A stretch of 64,000 bases of DNA from Sceloporus undulatus (Eukaryota > Chordata > Lepidosauria > Squamata > Phrynosomatidae). The stretch is from the NCBI RefSeq assembly GCF_019175285.1, contig NC_056523.1:205370304-205434303 (forward strand). Reading direction: 5' to 3'. The notes beneath the pieces were generated by a model. The model saw only the letters and a list, made by a program, of their open reading frames with translations. It made no database searches and was not told the DNA's origin. This document shows, in pieces, positions 1 to 9,920 of the stretch (position 1 is its first letter; each line of letters opens with the position of its first letter). A program made the translations under genes and the position numbers.

Positions 1-1
1 T

Positions 2-1888
2 CTTCTCCGCCATATCATCAATGGTCCCGGTGGCTTTAAGCTACATGGCAATAAAGTGAGCATCTTGGCTTATGCGGACGACCTCGTTCTGGTAGCTGAA
101 AAAGCTGATGAACTCCAGCAAATGGTAAATGCAACTGCACATGCTGCAGATTGGATGGGTCTGCAGTTTAATGCTAAAAAATGTGCAACGCTCCACATCA
201 ATGGGAGCCTGAAAGATCGAGTTCTGCCAACCGCTTTTACCATCCAAGGGAAACCCATGATCCATCTTAAAGAAGGAGATACCTACCAACACCTAGGGAC
301 TCCAACGGGCTTCCGAAGCTACCAGACTCCTGAGGCTACGCTGCATGCCATTGCGATGGATGCCACGAAGATCGATGCATCCCTCCTAGCCCCATGGCAA
401 AAGATCGACGCGCTTAGGGTTTTCCTCCTCCCAAGGATTGACTTCGCTCTTCGGGGTTCGTCAGTCCAGAAAACAGCACTCAGTAGAGTCGACCGAGCAA
501 TCACGGCTTCCTTGAAGAAGTGGCTTAGCCTCCCTAAGCGTGCGACCAACGACATTCTGCACATTGCTCAACGACATGGAGGATTAGGAATCCCTAAGCT
601 GGGAGATTCAGGGGACGCTGCAACCATCATCCATGCATATCGTCTTCTCACCTGCCCTGACAAGACTGTAAAATCTATTGCTTTAGGTTCCCTAAAAGAA
701 GTAGTCCAAAAACGCATTGCTAGAATTCCATCAGAGAGCGACCTAGCAACCTATCTTTCCGGTTCGCTGGAAAATGAATTTGGACGCGATGGCGGTGACT
801 TTTCCTCCCTCTTCACCCGCACCCGGAACGCAACCCGACGCTTAAACAAACTTATTGGTTGCAAATGGATGTGGGATGCTGAAGAGGGCCCCCAGCTCAC
901 CGTCACCAAAGGGAACCCTCCAGAGGTCCAGAATTTCTCCCACAAAACAAGACATCTGCTAGAAAGTTCACTGAAAGAACTTCTAAGGGAGAAATATACC
1001 ATCGCGCTTCTGAGCAAGCCTGACCAGGGCAAGGTCTTTGAGGTGACATCGCAATGGGACTCAAGTAACCACTTTATTCCACGCGGAGATTTCACCCGTT
1101 TCGCTGACTGGCGTTTTGTTCATCGAGCTCGTCTGAATGTTGTGCCTCTNNNNNNNNNNNNNNNNNNNNNNNNNNNNNNNNNNNNNNNNNNNNNNNNNNN
1201 NNNNNNNNNNNNNNNNNNNNNNNNNNNNNNNNNNNNNNNNNNNNNNNNNCGTTTTGTTCATCGAGCTCGTCTGAATGTTGTGCCTCTTAACGGCGCTGTT
1301 AAAACTGGCAACAATGACAAACGTTGCCGTCGTTGTGGTCATCCAAACGAGACGCTTCCCCATGTGCTCTGCAATTGCCCTCCACACTCAACAGCCTGGA
1401 AACATCGGCACGATGCTGTGATGAATAGACTGGCTAAAGCTATCCCAGCTTCAATGGGCACCATTTCCCTCAATCGAACTGTGCCTGGGACAGACAGCCA
1501 GCTGAGACCTGACATAGTAATCACAGATGAAGACCACAAGAAGATTACTATTGTAGATGTCACCATCCCCTTTGAAAACAGGAAGCCAGCCATGAGGGAG
1601 GCCAGAGAACGGAAACATCAAAAGTACACCCCTCTGGCTGAGGTCCTGAGACAAAAGGGGTACGAGGTCTCTGTCCATGCATTGCTTGTTGGAGCCCTGG
1701 GTGCCTGGGATCCAGCAAATGAACCTGTGCTGAGAGTCTGTGGAGTGGGAAAGCGCTATGCAAAACTCATGCGCAAGCTAATGGTGTCAGACACCATTAG
1801 ATGGTCTAGAGACATCTACATTGAGCACATTTCGGGCCATCGTCAGTATGAGGAACCAGCTGCAGTTTTGGTAGAAAAGGAGCGGTGA
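2..1888 (+). CDS. C-terminal part of RLE-type LINE ORF (reverse transcriptase + zinc knuckle + restriction-like endonuclease)
   Basis: This is the 3' part of a non-LTR retrotransposon polyprotein. The frame is open at the left edge of the window and reads to a TGA at 1886-1888, so the N-terminus lies outside. The reverse transcriptase catalytic motif AYADD is encoded at about 68-82, followed by thumb-like sequence. A CCHC-type knuckle (CRRCGHPNETLPHVLCNC) lies at about 1324-1377. A PD-(D/E)XK-like endonuclease core follows, with RPD and IVDVTIPFE near 1500-1570. The order RT, then CCHC, then endonuclease at the C-terminus is that of the R2/R4/NeSL/Hero/Utopia group, which nick DNA with a restriction-like enzyme instead of an APE enzyme. 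The C-terminal segment (SDTIRWSRDIY) recalls NeSL/Utopia-like elements, but I cannot fix the clade. No stop or frameshift is visible in over 600 codons, so the copy looks young. The frame crosses a 100-N gap. Confidence 0.88.
   Translation, partial: LLRHIINGPGGFKLHGNKVSILAYADDLVLVAEKADELQQMVNATAHAADWMGLQFNAKKCATLHINGSLKDRVLPTAFTIQGKPMIHLKEGDTYQHLGTPTGFRSYQTPEATLHAIAMDATKIDASLLAPWQKIDALRVFLLPRIDFALRGSSVQKTALSRVDRAITASLKKWLSLPKRATNDILHIAQRHGGLGIPKLGDSGDAATIIHAYRLLTCPDKTVKSIALGSLKEVVQKRIARIPSESDLATYLSGSLENEFGRDGGDFSSLFTRTRNATRRLNKLIGCKWMWDAEEGPQLTVTKGNPPEVQNFSHKTRHLLESSLKELLREKYTIALLSKPDQGKVFEVTSQWDSSNHFIPRGDFTRFADWRFVHRARLNVVPXXXXXXXXXXXXXXXXXXXXXXXXXXXXXXXXXXRFVHRARLNVVPLNGAVKTGNNDKRCRRCGHPNETLPHVLCNCPPHSTAWKHRHDAVMNRLAKAIPASMGTISLNRTVPGTDSQLRPDIVITDEDHKKITIVDVTIPFENRKPAMREARERKHQKYTPLAEVLRQKGYEVSVHALLVGALGAWDPANEPVLRVCGVGKRYAKLMRKLMVSDTIRWSRDIYIEHISGHRQYEEPAAVLVEKER
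1150..1249. other. Assembly gap of 100 N flanked by identical 38 bp ends
   Basis: Exactly 100 N occupy 1150-1249. The 38 bases before the gap (1112-1149) are identical to the 38 bases after it (1250-1287). This is the pattern of two overlapping contigs placed end to end with a fixed-size gap. Removing the N run and one copy takes out 138 bp, a multiple of three, so the LINE reading frame is the same either way. Confidence 0.95.
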
Positions 1889-2312
1889 AGCTTCAGTCTT
1901 CCTTTTTTCCCTCCCCTTTTTTCCTCCCCTTCCTTCCCTTCTCCTTCCCTTTTTCCTCTTCTATGGTATGCAACTGTTTGAATATATTAGTGATTGCCAT
2001 TGGTGATTTAAAGTAAAGGATATATATTTTGGTCTCCTTAGTATGTTCTATCTTATTTTAAAACTGTTTTAACAATTTAACACATCCTAGGAATGAAATT
2101 TGCTTATATCTAATTTCTCTATATATTATCATACTATTATGTATTTTTATTTGCAATTGCATTCTTTGGACTTGATATATATTACCGATTGGTCTATGTT
2201 AAATTGTATCTTTAAATATTTTCTAATAAAACGTTTAATCTGTTCTTATCAGTTTAATTCACATCTTTGTTTTAACTTATTTTAAAACTTAATAAAGATT
2301 AATTAAAAAGAG
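1889..2312 (+). mobile_element. Probable 3' UTR of the RLE LINE
   Basis: The sequence after the stop codon starts with a pyrimidine-rich tract (about 1896-1960, runs of CCTT and CCCTTTT). It then becomes very AT-rich and ends near 2312 with AATAAAGATTAATTAAAAAG. No other element is recognised here, and the next feature begins only at 2.7 kb. The 3' limit is inferred from the A-rich terminus and is not proven. If the element inserts at a specific site, the junction near 2312 should show the target sequence. Confidence 0.5.
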
Positions 2313-2737
2313 AATATAACCATTTGTATTCACACACAATGCTTGTGTGTATGTCATTGCTCATACTAGCGCAATTTTCTAGTCTTTCTTTTCCTCCATC
2401 TCTAAAGTATGTCTTTGACTAATTTGTCCAACAGAATGTTAAGATGCAGATATTACAGTCCTAAACAAAGAAGTAACAGAATGTGCCACCTCAAGATGGA
2501 GGCAGATAAAGCAGCTGATGGAGAGAAGACCAAATTCTTTAACTTTTACATGTATCATGAATCCATGTATCTTGAATCCGCAGGGCGAAATTGGACAAAA
2601 GGATGGTGATCTATGATTGGATCTCTACTGTGTTTAAAATGTTGCAAAATACAAGGAAGAAGCTTGTTTTCCAGTCGTGGAAAACAAAGATTAATCTTCT
2701 CTCTTCACAGCTTTTCTAAGTAAAATCCCCCACCAGA
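2313..2737. other. Unassigned sequence between two LINEs
   Basis: About 425 bp without a recognised gene or repeat. The only frames are short and show no known motif. Confidence 0.6.
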
Positions 2738-3322
2738 ATGCTTGCACAGCTAAGGGAAATGAATGTAAGGGAAGTAATAGTGCCACTGTATTCTGCTTTG
2801 GTCAGGCCTCACCTGCAATACTGTGTCCAGTTCAGGGCCCCACAATTTAGAAAGGGCATTGAGAAACTGGAGCGTGTCCAAAGGAAGGCAACTAAAATGA
2901 TGAAGGGCCTGGAAACCATGCCGTATGAGGAGAAACTTAGGGAACTGGGTATGTTTAGCCTGGAGAAGAAATGGTTAAGAGGTGATATGATAGCCCTGTT
3001 TAAATATTTGAAGGGATGTCATATTGAAGAGGGAGCAAGCTTGTTTTCTGCTGTTCCAGAGAATAGGAACAATGGATGCAAGCTACAGGAAACGAGATTC
3101 CACCTCAACATTAGGAGGAACCTCCTGACAGTAAAGGCTGTTCGACAGTGGAACACACTCTTTCCTCGGAGTGGAGTGGAGTGGAGTTTCCTTCCTTAGA
3201 GGTCTTTAAACAGACACTGGATGGCTATCTGTTGGAGGTGCTTTGACTGAGATTTCCTACATCGCATAATGGGGTTGGACTGGGTGGCCCTAGCAGTCTC
3301 TTCAAACTCTATGATTCTATGA
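2738..3322 (+). mobile_element. CR1 LINE, 3' end
   Basis: The conceptual translation carries the conserved C-terminal end of CR1 reverse transcriptase ([16 protein letters not shown], then [17 protein letters not shown], then [17 protein letters not shown]). The DNA ends with the hallmark CR1 3' terminus, a tandem of ATTCTATGA-type octamers at about 3308-3322. The copy is 5'-truncated, as is usual for CR1, and the frame breaks near 3199 before the 3' UTR. It is inactive. Confidence 0.88.
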
Positions 3323-5224
3323 ATAATAGATGTGCACACACTGTTTTCTTTTATTTGTCCTCCCCCCCAAAGGCAACAAATTATTCTATCACAGGTCAAA
3401 TTTGATCCTGAAACTCATTATTGAAAGGCTGTTTTAAATTCATACATATTTTTTCATGTATACATATTTTTTAATCACTGGCTTGTCTACTGATTCATTA
3501 CCTGAATATGTGAACTGCTTCCAGTAATGCCATGTCAATTGGGCAATGTGATATGATCTGAAAATGCTGTTGTGTTTGACTGGTGATGGCAGTTTTACAT
3601 ATACCAAACAACACCTTAAGTTACACTGATATTTAAAAAGTAGAGACTTAGCAGAATATGTTTAGCATGGCCACAATTTTGGCTAGATAAACAGTATTCC
3701 TAGGCAAGATACATGCTTGATTTAAAGTAGTTTTAGTTTTTGGGAATGTCTCCAGAGAGGAGAAGGATCTCGCCAACATTGCTATGTCTTCATCATGGAC
3801 AGTAACCGCTAGTTTTTCCAAGTCATCAGTGTTCTCCCAAAGTCTTAACCATAAAAGCAGCTGTTCTTTTACCAATTGGTCTGCTGTCAGAGTTGGTGAG
3901 CTATTGCTGTGTTTGAAAAGCTAAGTGGTATTGCCATTGAGGTCAAGGATGTGTCAGGTGGGGAGACTCCTCCTCATCCTCCTTGTCTGAACATGCAGGG
4001 CAAAATTTACAGAATGAGGAAGTTTTTTCCTTGGCATAGAATTGGCAGAAATAGCAGAAAACCGAGTTTTCCCCATTAAAAAAAAAATCTGGTCCTGCCA
4101 TTTTAGAATTAGCAATACTTCCAGTTTCTGTGTCTCTGCAATGGCAAGAAAATATATTTTGAATGCTGGCTACTGTCCAGTTACAAGGCATCATGCCTCA
4201 CTTTTCTGATACCCACATATATGTCATGTCTGGGTGATGGTCATCTCAAATGGAAGCACACTTCTGCTGTGAGGGTGAACAGGCAGGTTTAAGTGAAGAT
4301 CTGTGGTAATGACTCACTGATAGGTTTGAATTGTTGGTTTTTTTTATTTTGTGCATCTGTCTGCATTTTTAGTAACTTGAAACTTGCTCTGTAGATCTCA
4401 GATAATGATCAAAACACACATGACGCCTAAGCACTCCTTACACATCCTCCCACATTTAAAATTACTTACCATGTAATTAGCATTTTGTCTTCGCACAACT
4501 GTGGGTGTGTCGCTAGGATGCTAAGACTATAAGAAAATATGACATTCAGAGAAAGTGAGCCAGATTCAAAGATCTCTGAGAGAAAGCTTAGTGCAGACTC
4601 CAGTTAAATAAGAAAGGCCTGCTCGTTTCAGCATTAATTTTTTTCAGAGAGTATTAAAATAGTCCTAACTCACTACCAAAATTTGGGAAATTATTTATGT
4701 TGGCTTCAGAGGTTTCAATACAGACATTTAAAGATATATAGTTCAAGAGAATTAGGAAGTACAAACAAACTTCTAAGTTAGCAACTGAAAGAGTCATGTC
4801 TGTTCCTTCCCAAGCCCCCATGAATGTGTCTGAGCCTTTTAACAACAAATAAGATGAAGTCATTTTTTAATATGCTGCCAACTGCAGTGTGGTATACCTC
4901 CTTCCAGAGTTGCTCATAAAGGATTTATAACCATTTATAACCACTATTGATATTTGAGGAGGTGTTGTTTGCCCATTTAAATTCACTTTATTTCAGCTAC
5001 ATTATATTATGCCTTCAGCTGAGCTAATTTGATGGGTCTGAATATTCAGTGACTCAATCAGTCTGCAGTCCAATGTCTTTGAGAGAAGAGCAAGTTGTCA
5101 GTTTGTGTTCACATGGATTGGGGGTTGAAAGACTTCACCCAGAAATTAAGAAGAGTTCCACAGAGGTAGAAAAGCCACAAAGAATAGTTTGCTCAGGGGC
5201 AAGAAGGCTGAAGGAAGTATACAT
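3323..5224. other. Unique AT-rich sequence, nothing recognised
   Basis: About 1.9 kb with only short random-looking frames and no repeat that I recognise. Confidence 0.5.
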
Positions 5225-5258
5225 AATATTTCTAAAGTTTTTGAGACTAATGAGTTTT

Positions 5259-5490
5259 GTGCACAGCAAAATAAAGTGACTTACTGCTCCTGACTTGAAG
5301 GCAAATCTAAGCCATCTAAGTACAGCCCAACTTTGAAAAATGGCAGCTGAAGTGAGTTCAGGGACCAGGATTGGAGAGAGGCTCTACCCAGATGGCAGTT
5401 TTCAGGGCAAAAGCCATGCAATAAAACCAGAGGGCAGCCCAAATTTGGGTTCAAATCAAGAGCCGTAAGTCACTTTATTTTGCTGTGCAC
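5259..5490. mobile_element. Palindromic MITE with perfect 26 bp terminal inverted repeats
   Basis: Bases 5259-5284 and 5465-5490 are exact reverse complements (26 of 26). The similarity continues inward with a few mismatches for at least 25 more bases, so the 232 bp unit could fold into a long hairpin. No coding capacity is seen, so this is a non-autonomous DNA element. Its inner sequence (AAAAATGGCAGCTGAAGTG) is found again, diverged, near 60.1 kb. The superfamily is unknown and I could not identify a clean target duplication. Confidence 0.75.
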
Positions 5491-6099
5491 TAGGTTCCTA
5501 AAAATTGATTGGCTTTATTTATAATTATGCAGCCAGGATGTAAATCTTCATGTTCTTCATCCTTAGAGAAAAGAATACTTGATTTCTGCTTTATTCTCCA
5601 TGCCAGACAAGAACATACACATTTCAGTGCTATTATTGATCAATATTTGTGTTTTGGGAAACTCTCATCTGTGAAGACATGTATTTTTTTACTTGGCAGA
5701 AAACAGATTTTCTGTAAAGAAGATGGGGACAGGGCATGCATTTAACTACTGTGATTTGTATTGTGTTAGTTCTGGGTTTAGTCATAGCACGCATTGTATA
5801 CTTTGCTGTTTGTATTTCCACACCCCCTATTGTGAAAAGCATTTCTCATCACCTACAGCTGCATATGCGTGCACACACACATGTACCCTATATAGTCAGG
5901 CTACTGAAAACAACTTGTAACATAGGTTCAACTTACAAAAGAGCCTGCTTTGATAAGATGGATTGCCCCTGCAGTGCTACTACTAAAGAAGCTCCTCTAC
6001 TTTCTGGAATGATTTCCACTCTCAGTTTTTCCTTTACTGACTATTTCAGCCCAAGATGCCAGGATCAGTTGCAAGACATTCTAAGAGATATAACTTGGC
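5491..6099. other. Unassigned sequence
   Basis: About 600 bp of AT-rich sequence. A frame of about 135 codons spans its 3' half but is mosaic in origin and shows no family motif. Confidence 0.45.
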
Positions 6100-6590
6100 A
6101 CAGTAGTGCATTCACTGGTAACCCCCATATTAGACTGCTTTAATGCACCATATGTGGGGCTACCTTTGAAGAAGACTCAGAAGCTGCAGCAAGCACAAAA
6201 TACAGCAGCTCAGCTGCTGACTGGCAGAGAGCAGGTAATATCAGTCTTAAAAGAAGAGCATTGGCAATCAGTGTGTTTCCAGCCTGAATTCAAGGTGGTT
6301 CTGATGACATTTTAAAGTCCTAAATGGCTTAGGACCTATCAAATATACATTTATAATGGTAACTGACTAGATTTTTGTCTTGGAATTGACTATAATTCTA
6401 TTACTTATTAAAAGTAACTTTCCCTCCCTCTTCAGCCTCCTCAGAATTTCTGTCTCCAGAATTTCACTTTGTCTCCTTTTTTTCTCCTCATATTCACCTC
6501 AAAAGGAAACCCTTGAGGCTCCATAGGAAGACCTTGTGGGCTGAGAGGCGATACATAAATACTTCAAAGAAAGAAAGAAAGAAAGAAAGA
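6100..6590 (+). mobile_element. L2-like LINE 3' end with (AAAG)n tail
   Basis: The translation at about 6110-6340 resembles the C-terminal RT region of L2/CR1-like LINEs (PLKKTQKLQQAQNTAAQLLTG, then HWQSVCFQPEFKVV, then KVLNGLG). The tail GGCGATACATAAATA, followed by a 25 bp AAAG microsatellite at about 6566-6591, is the usual 3' terminus of this group. The sequence between 6350 and 6500 is not clearly part of the element. The copy is diverged and dead. Confidence 0.7.
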
Positions 6591-6754
6591 AAATCTGGAT
6601 CTCTCTTCACTTTTCTTTCCACCCTGCCTCCCCAGAAACTCTCTGTCCCTCAGTACAATCGTTTCTACTGTAACATATCATGGTCAGAAAGAGCTGAGCT
6701 CTAAGCATTTCGCCAGATTTTCTCTGCACAGAGTTAGCAATAATATTCCAAACA

Positions 6755-6802
6755 GACACACACACACAGACACACACACGCGCGCGCGCGCGCGTGTGTG
6801 TG
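6755..6802. repeat. (CA)n(CG)n(TG)n alternating purine-pyrimidine tract
   Basis: A CA repeat with one GA interruption runs into a CG repeat (about 16 bp) and then a TG repeat. The right-hand CACG-to-GTGT part is nearly self-complementary. Such strictly alternating tracts are the best-known Z-DNA-forming sequences. Confidence 0.9.
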
Positions 6803-7059
6803 TTCCAAAAGAGAAGTCTGCAACCGTATTGACAGATCAGCCACAGTATAGCTAACCTCCTCCTCAACCTCACTGCATATGTGCTTATGATAAACATTCC
6901 CATCACTATATAAACTGTTTTTAAAGCAAATGTCTGCAGCTGTGCTTGAAACCCCAGAAAGTTATTTTGGGTACAGAAAGAGAGTCTTTTTGAGCCATGT
7001 CTTCTTCAGTACAGTTTTTAACATTCTGGTTTGCTGGTATTACAGACACAGAGACATAT

Positions 7060-7425
7060 CATAGGCAACAGTGGAGACTGGTGGCTCCAATGCCAATAGA
7101 GTAGTGAATGTGCTGCAGGTTTAAATCTCCTTTTAAATCACTATCCATGGTGCCAAGCTTCCTAGATGCTAAGATGACTAAACTGTGGCTGTCATACTTT
7201 GGCCATATCATGAGCAGACATGACTCACTAGAAAAGACAATAATGTTTCTGAAGATAGAAGGCAGCAGGAAAAGGCAGCAGGAAAAGAGGGAGACCTCAT
7301 TCCAGGTGGATAGACTCAAACAAGGAAGCCATGGCCCTGAGTCTCCAAAACCTGAACAGACATGTTAAAGATAGGGCCACTTAAAGGTCTCTCATTCATG
7401 AGGTCACTGTAAATCGAAGTCCACT
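7060..7425 (+). mobile_element. Bov-B (RTE) LINE 3' end, copy 1
   Basis: The segment GATGCTAAGATGACTAAACT, the MSRHDS-type coding remnant (YFGHIMSRHDSLEKTIMFLK) and the closing CTCTCATTCATGAGGTCACT match the 3' part of Bov-B elements of squamates. It is truncated and diverged. It lies directly before a second Bov-B end in the same orientation. Confidence 0.75.
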
Positions 7426-7439
7426 TGTCCACTCAAGTC

Positions 7440-7992
7440 ATAATGGCTCAGTCATTATTCAAAATGGAGACTGCAGTAAAAAATCAGAAGACCAAGACTT
7501 GGAAGGGCAAGCATGTAGGAACTGGACAAGATCCTGAAGTGTAAAGATATATCATTAAATACTAAAGTTAGAATTATGCATGGCATTATATTTCCCGTTT
7601 CTATGCAGGACTGTGAAATTTGTACAGTCAAGAAAGCTGATAGGAAGAAAATCAACTCATTTGAAATGTAGTGCTGGAGAAAGGTTCTATGGATACTGTG
7701 GACTCCCAAAAAGACAACTAAATAGAGCGAATCAAGCCTGAACTCTCCCTAGAAGCCAAGACGACTAAATTGAGACTGTTGCACTTTGGCGATATCATGA
7801 GCAGACATGACTCACCAGAAAAGACAATAATGCATGGTAAGGTAGAAGGCAGTAGGAAAAGAGGAAGATTGCATTCAGGATGGACAGGTCTCAGTCTGCA
7901 AGACCTGAGCAGGATAGAGCAACTTAGAGGTCTCTCATTCATGAGGTCACCATAAGTTGAAATCAGCTTGATGGCTGTTAGCAACAACAAAT
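7440..7992 (+). mobile_element. Bov-B (RTE) LINE 3' end, copy 2
   Basis: This copy reaches further 5' than the one just before it. It holds the RT C-terminal remnant (GGAGACTGCAGT, then GAACTGGACAAGATCCTGAA), the block CTAGAAGCCAAGACGACTAA, the MSRHDSPEKTIM remnant, and the 3' end with AGGTCACCATAAGTTGAAAT and a CAACAACAA tail. The same 3' tail type is shared by the Sauria SINEs in this window. Confidence 0.8.
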
Positions 7993-9679
7993 CCAAGGTG
8001 CTGAACTTTTCATTGGGAAGGAATTGATCACCCTGGATAGCTCTGGTTGCACAAATAGCCAGAGCAGATTCACCATTCTATTGGCATCAGATTCACAGGC
8101 TTCCCCTGCTGTAACTCCCAGAACCTCTCAGCCAGAGATTCCAGATTCTGTGAGCTGTAATCCAAAAAAGTAATCAAGTAATCAAAAAAGTTTTGATTAC
8201 AATGAGCATTCTTTCACCACCAGTTTGATATCAGAGTGATGTGAGCAATTCACTCTGGGCCAAGGTATATGTTAAATAATACAGCTAATTGCTGTTGTCA
8301 TTTTCAATTGTCAGGAGTGAATAAGGGCTGGATAATAAGTACTGGAAAATGGTGCATGAAGGAGAGGTTTTAACTCTTTTCTTATCTTCTAGTTTTTCCA
8401 AAACACTTACTTGACCTAAGAGTAAAGCTGCCATTGATATCTAAAAGAACTCCTCCTCCTCTCCATGATGAATAGTCACTTCTGTGTGGAGAACAGAAGT
8501 TACCTGGCTGCCAGATGCCAGTCTATTTGTGTCATTTGCTTTTTAGCTCCTAGATGACTGTTTCCAGAACTTTATCTAGCTATGAAGACATGAAGCAGAG
8601 TGAGAGAGAAAGAGAAGGATTTGGCTACATAGCTCTGTACAAACAGAACTGCTACCTCTTTCTTTACTCAATAAGCAGAATTAAGACAGAACTTTGTCGG
8701 ACTGACTGAATTGCTAGGCAAGTAAGAACCTCTCTAGTTCAGTGTACCACAGACGTTGTTAAGCCACAATGAAGACCATCTTTTAAAAACATTTCACTGC
8801 CCATGAAAAATATTCCCTCCACATTTTGATGATGTTTCAGAGGATACATGAAGAAAGGTGAAAACTCATCTTTTTTTATGTGGTAAAGGAAAGGTTGTAC
8901 ATCAAAAGAAGGAGCATGGTCCTTCACCTTGGTTGCTGGCCATGGTTCTGTTGGGCATCTCTTTTTTAAATGCCTTCAGAAGAAGCCACCTCAAAGTAGG
9001 TGACATGTTTAGTACTGTTAAATCATCTCTTTCACTAAAAGGGGCAACTACAACAATTTTGTAATGGATAGTAAATCGGTAGTATGATGCCTTACAATAT
9101 CCTTTGTCCCTTCCAAACAAGAAAGCAGGAGAAGGGATCACAGATTTGCAAGTCAGGAACCATTGTTCTTAGCAGGGAGAATTCACAAACCACGTCATCT
9201 TTTGCTAGAGATAACAACCCCACAAAAAACACACTTGTGTCTATCAGTGGCATTCACTGGTGGACACAGAGACACCCATTACATGACATCTACAAGATAC
9301 ATGGCTAGTTGTGCCAAATTATAACAGTAGGTGAATGAGAAATTCTTGATGAAGGCTGTTGATACTTGTAGCAAATGTGACACATGGACCACATCTGGAT
9401 TTTAAAAAAAAATCCATCATGATTTCTGGAACAGTGGAATGTGACAAGAACTGTTCTCATTTTGTTCCATGGAGGTGCTTCCATACATCCCTACAATCAA
9501 TGCTAACAGGAAATATAAATGAGATTTCCTCACTGCCACCTTTGCATTTAGATAATGAAAATGCTTTGTATAATTTCAGGCTGATAGCAGCCAAAGGATA
9601 TGTGTATGACAGGTGATCAATACCCAGGTAAAGAGCACTGATCATCTGCAAGCTCATTTAGTTTGAGTGAACCTAATAT
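7993..9679. other. Unassigned sequence
   Basis: About 1.7 kb. A short stretch near 8105-8170 (CTGTAACTCCCAGAACCTCT ... TGTAATCC) resembles half of a hAT-like MITE. The rest is not recognised. Confidence 0.4.
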
Positions 9680-9920
9680 GAGCCAGTGTGGTGTAGCAGT
9701 TTGAGCTCTGGGCTAGGACAGTGGGAAATTAGGGTTTGAATTGCAGCTCAACCATGGAAACCCACTGGGTGGCCTTGAGCAACTCACATTCTCTCAGCCT
9801 CAGAAAATGGCAATGGCAAACTCCCTCTGAAAAACTATGCCAAGAAAACCCCATGATAGCTTTGCCTTAGGGTGGTCATAAGTTAAAAATGGTTTAACAA
9901 CAACAACAACAACAACAACA
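9680..9920 (+). mobile_element. Sauria SINE (tRNA-derived, Bov-B tail)
   Basis: A full-length-looking SINE. The head GTGGTGTAGCAGTTTGAGC is an A-box-like pol III signal and GGTTTGAATT near 9733 is B-box-like. The body includes AACCCACTGGGTGGCCTTGA. The 3' part (CCATGATAGC, then GGTGGTCATAAGTTA) is the Bov-B-like tail, and an (AAC)n run at 9897-9920 closes the element. It is transcribed by RNA polymerase III and moved by the Bov-B LINE in trans. Confidence 0.85.

Noticed and set aside
2738-3199. Host gene of 153 codons
   Set aside because: The peptide is the C-terminal end of CR1 reverse transcriptase and the DNA ends in CR1 octamers.
6555-6910. Frames with VCVCVCV or repeated KERKKERK
   Set aside because: They are translations of microsatellites.
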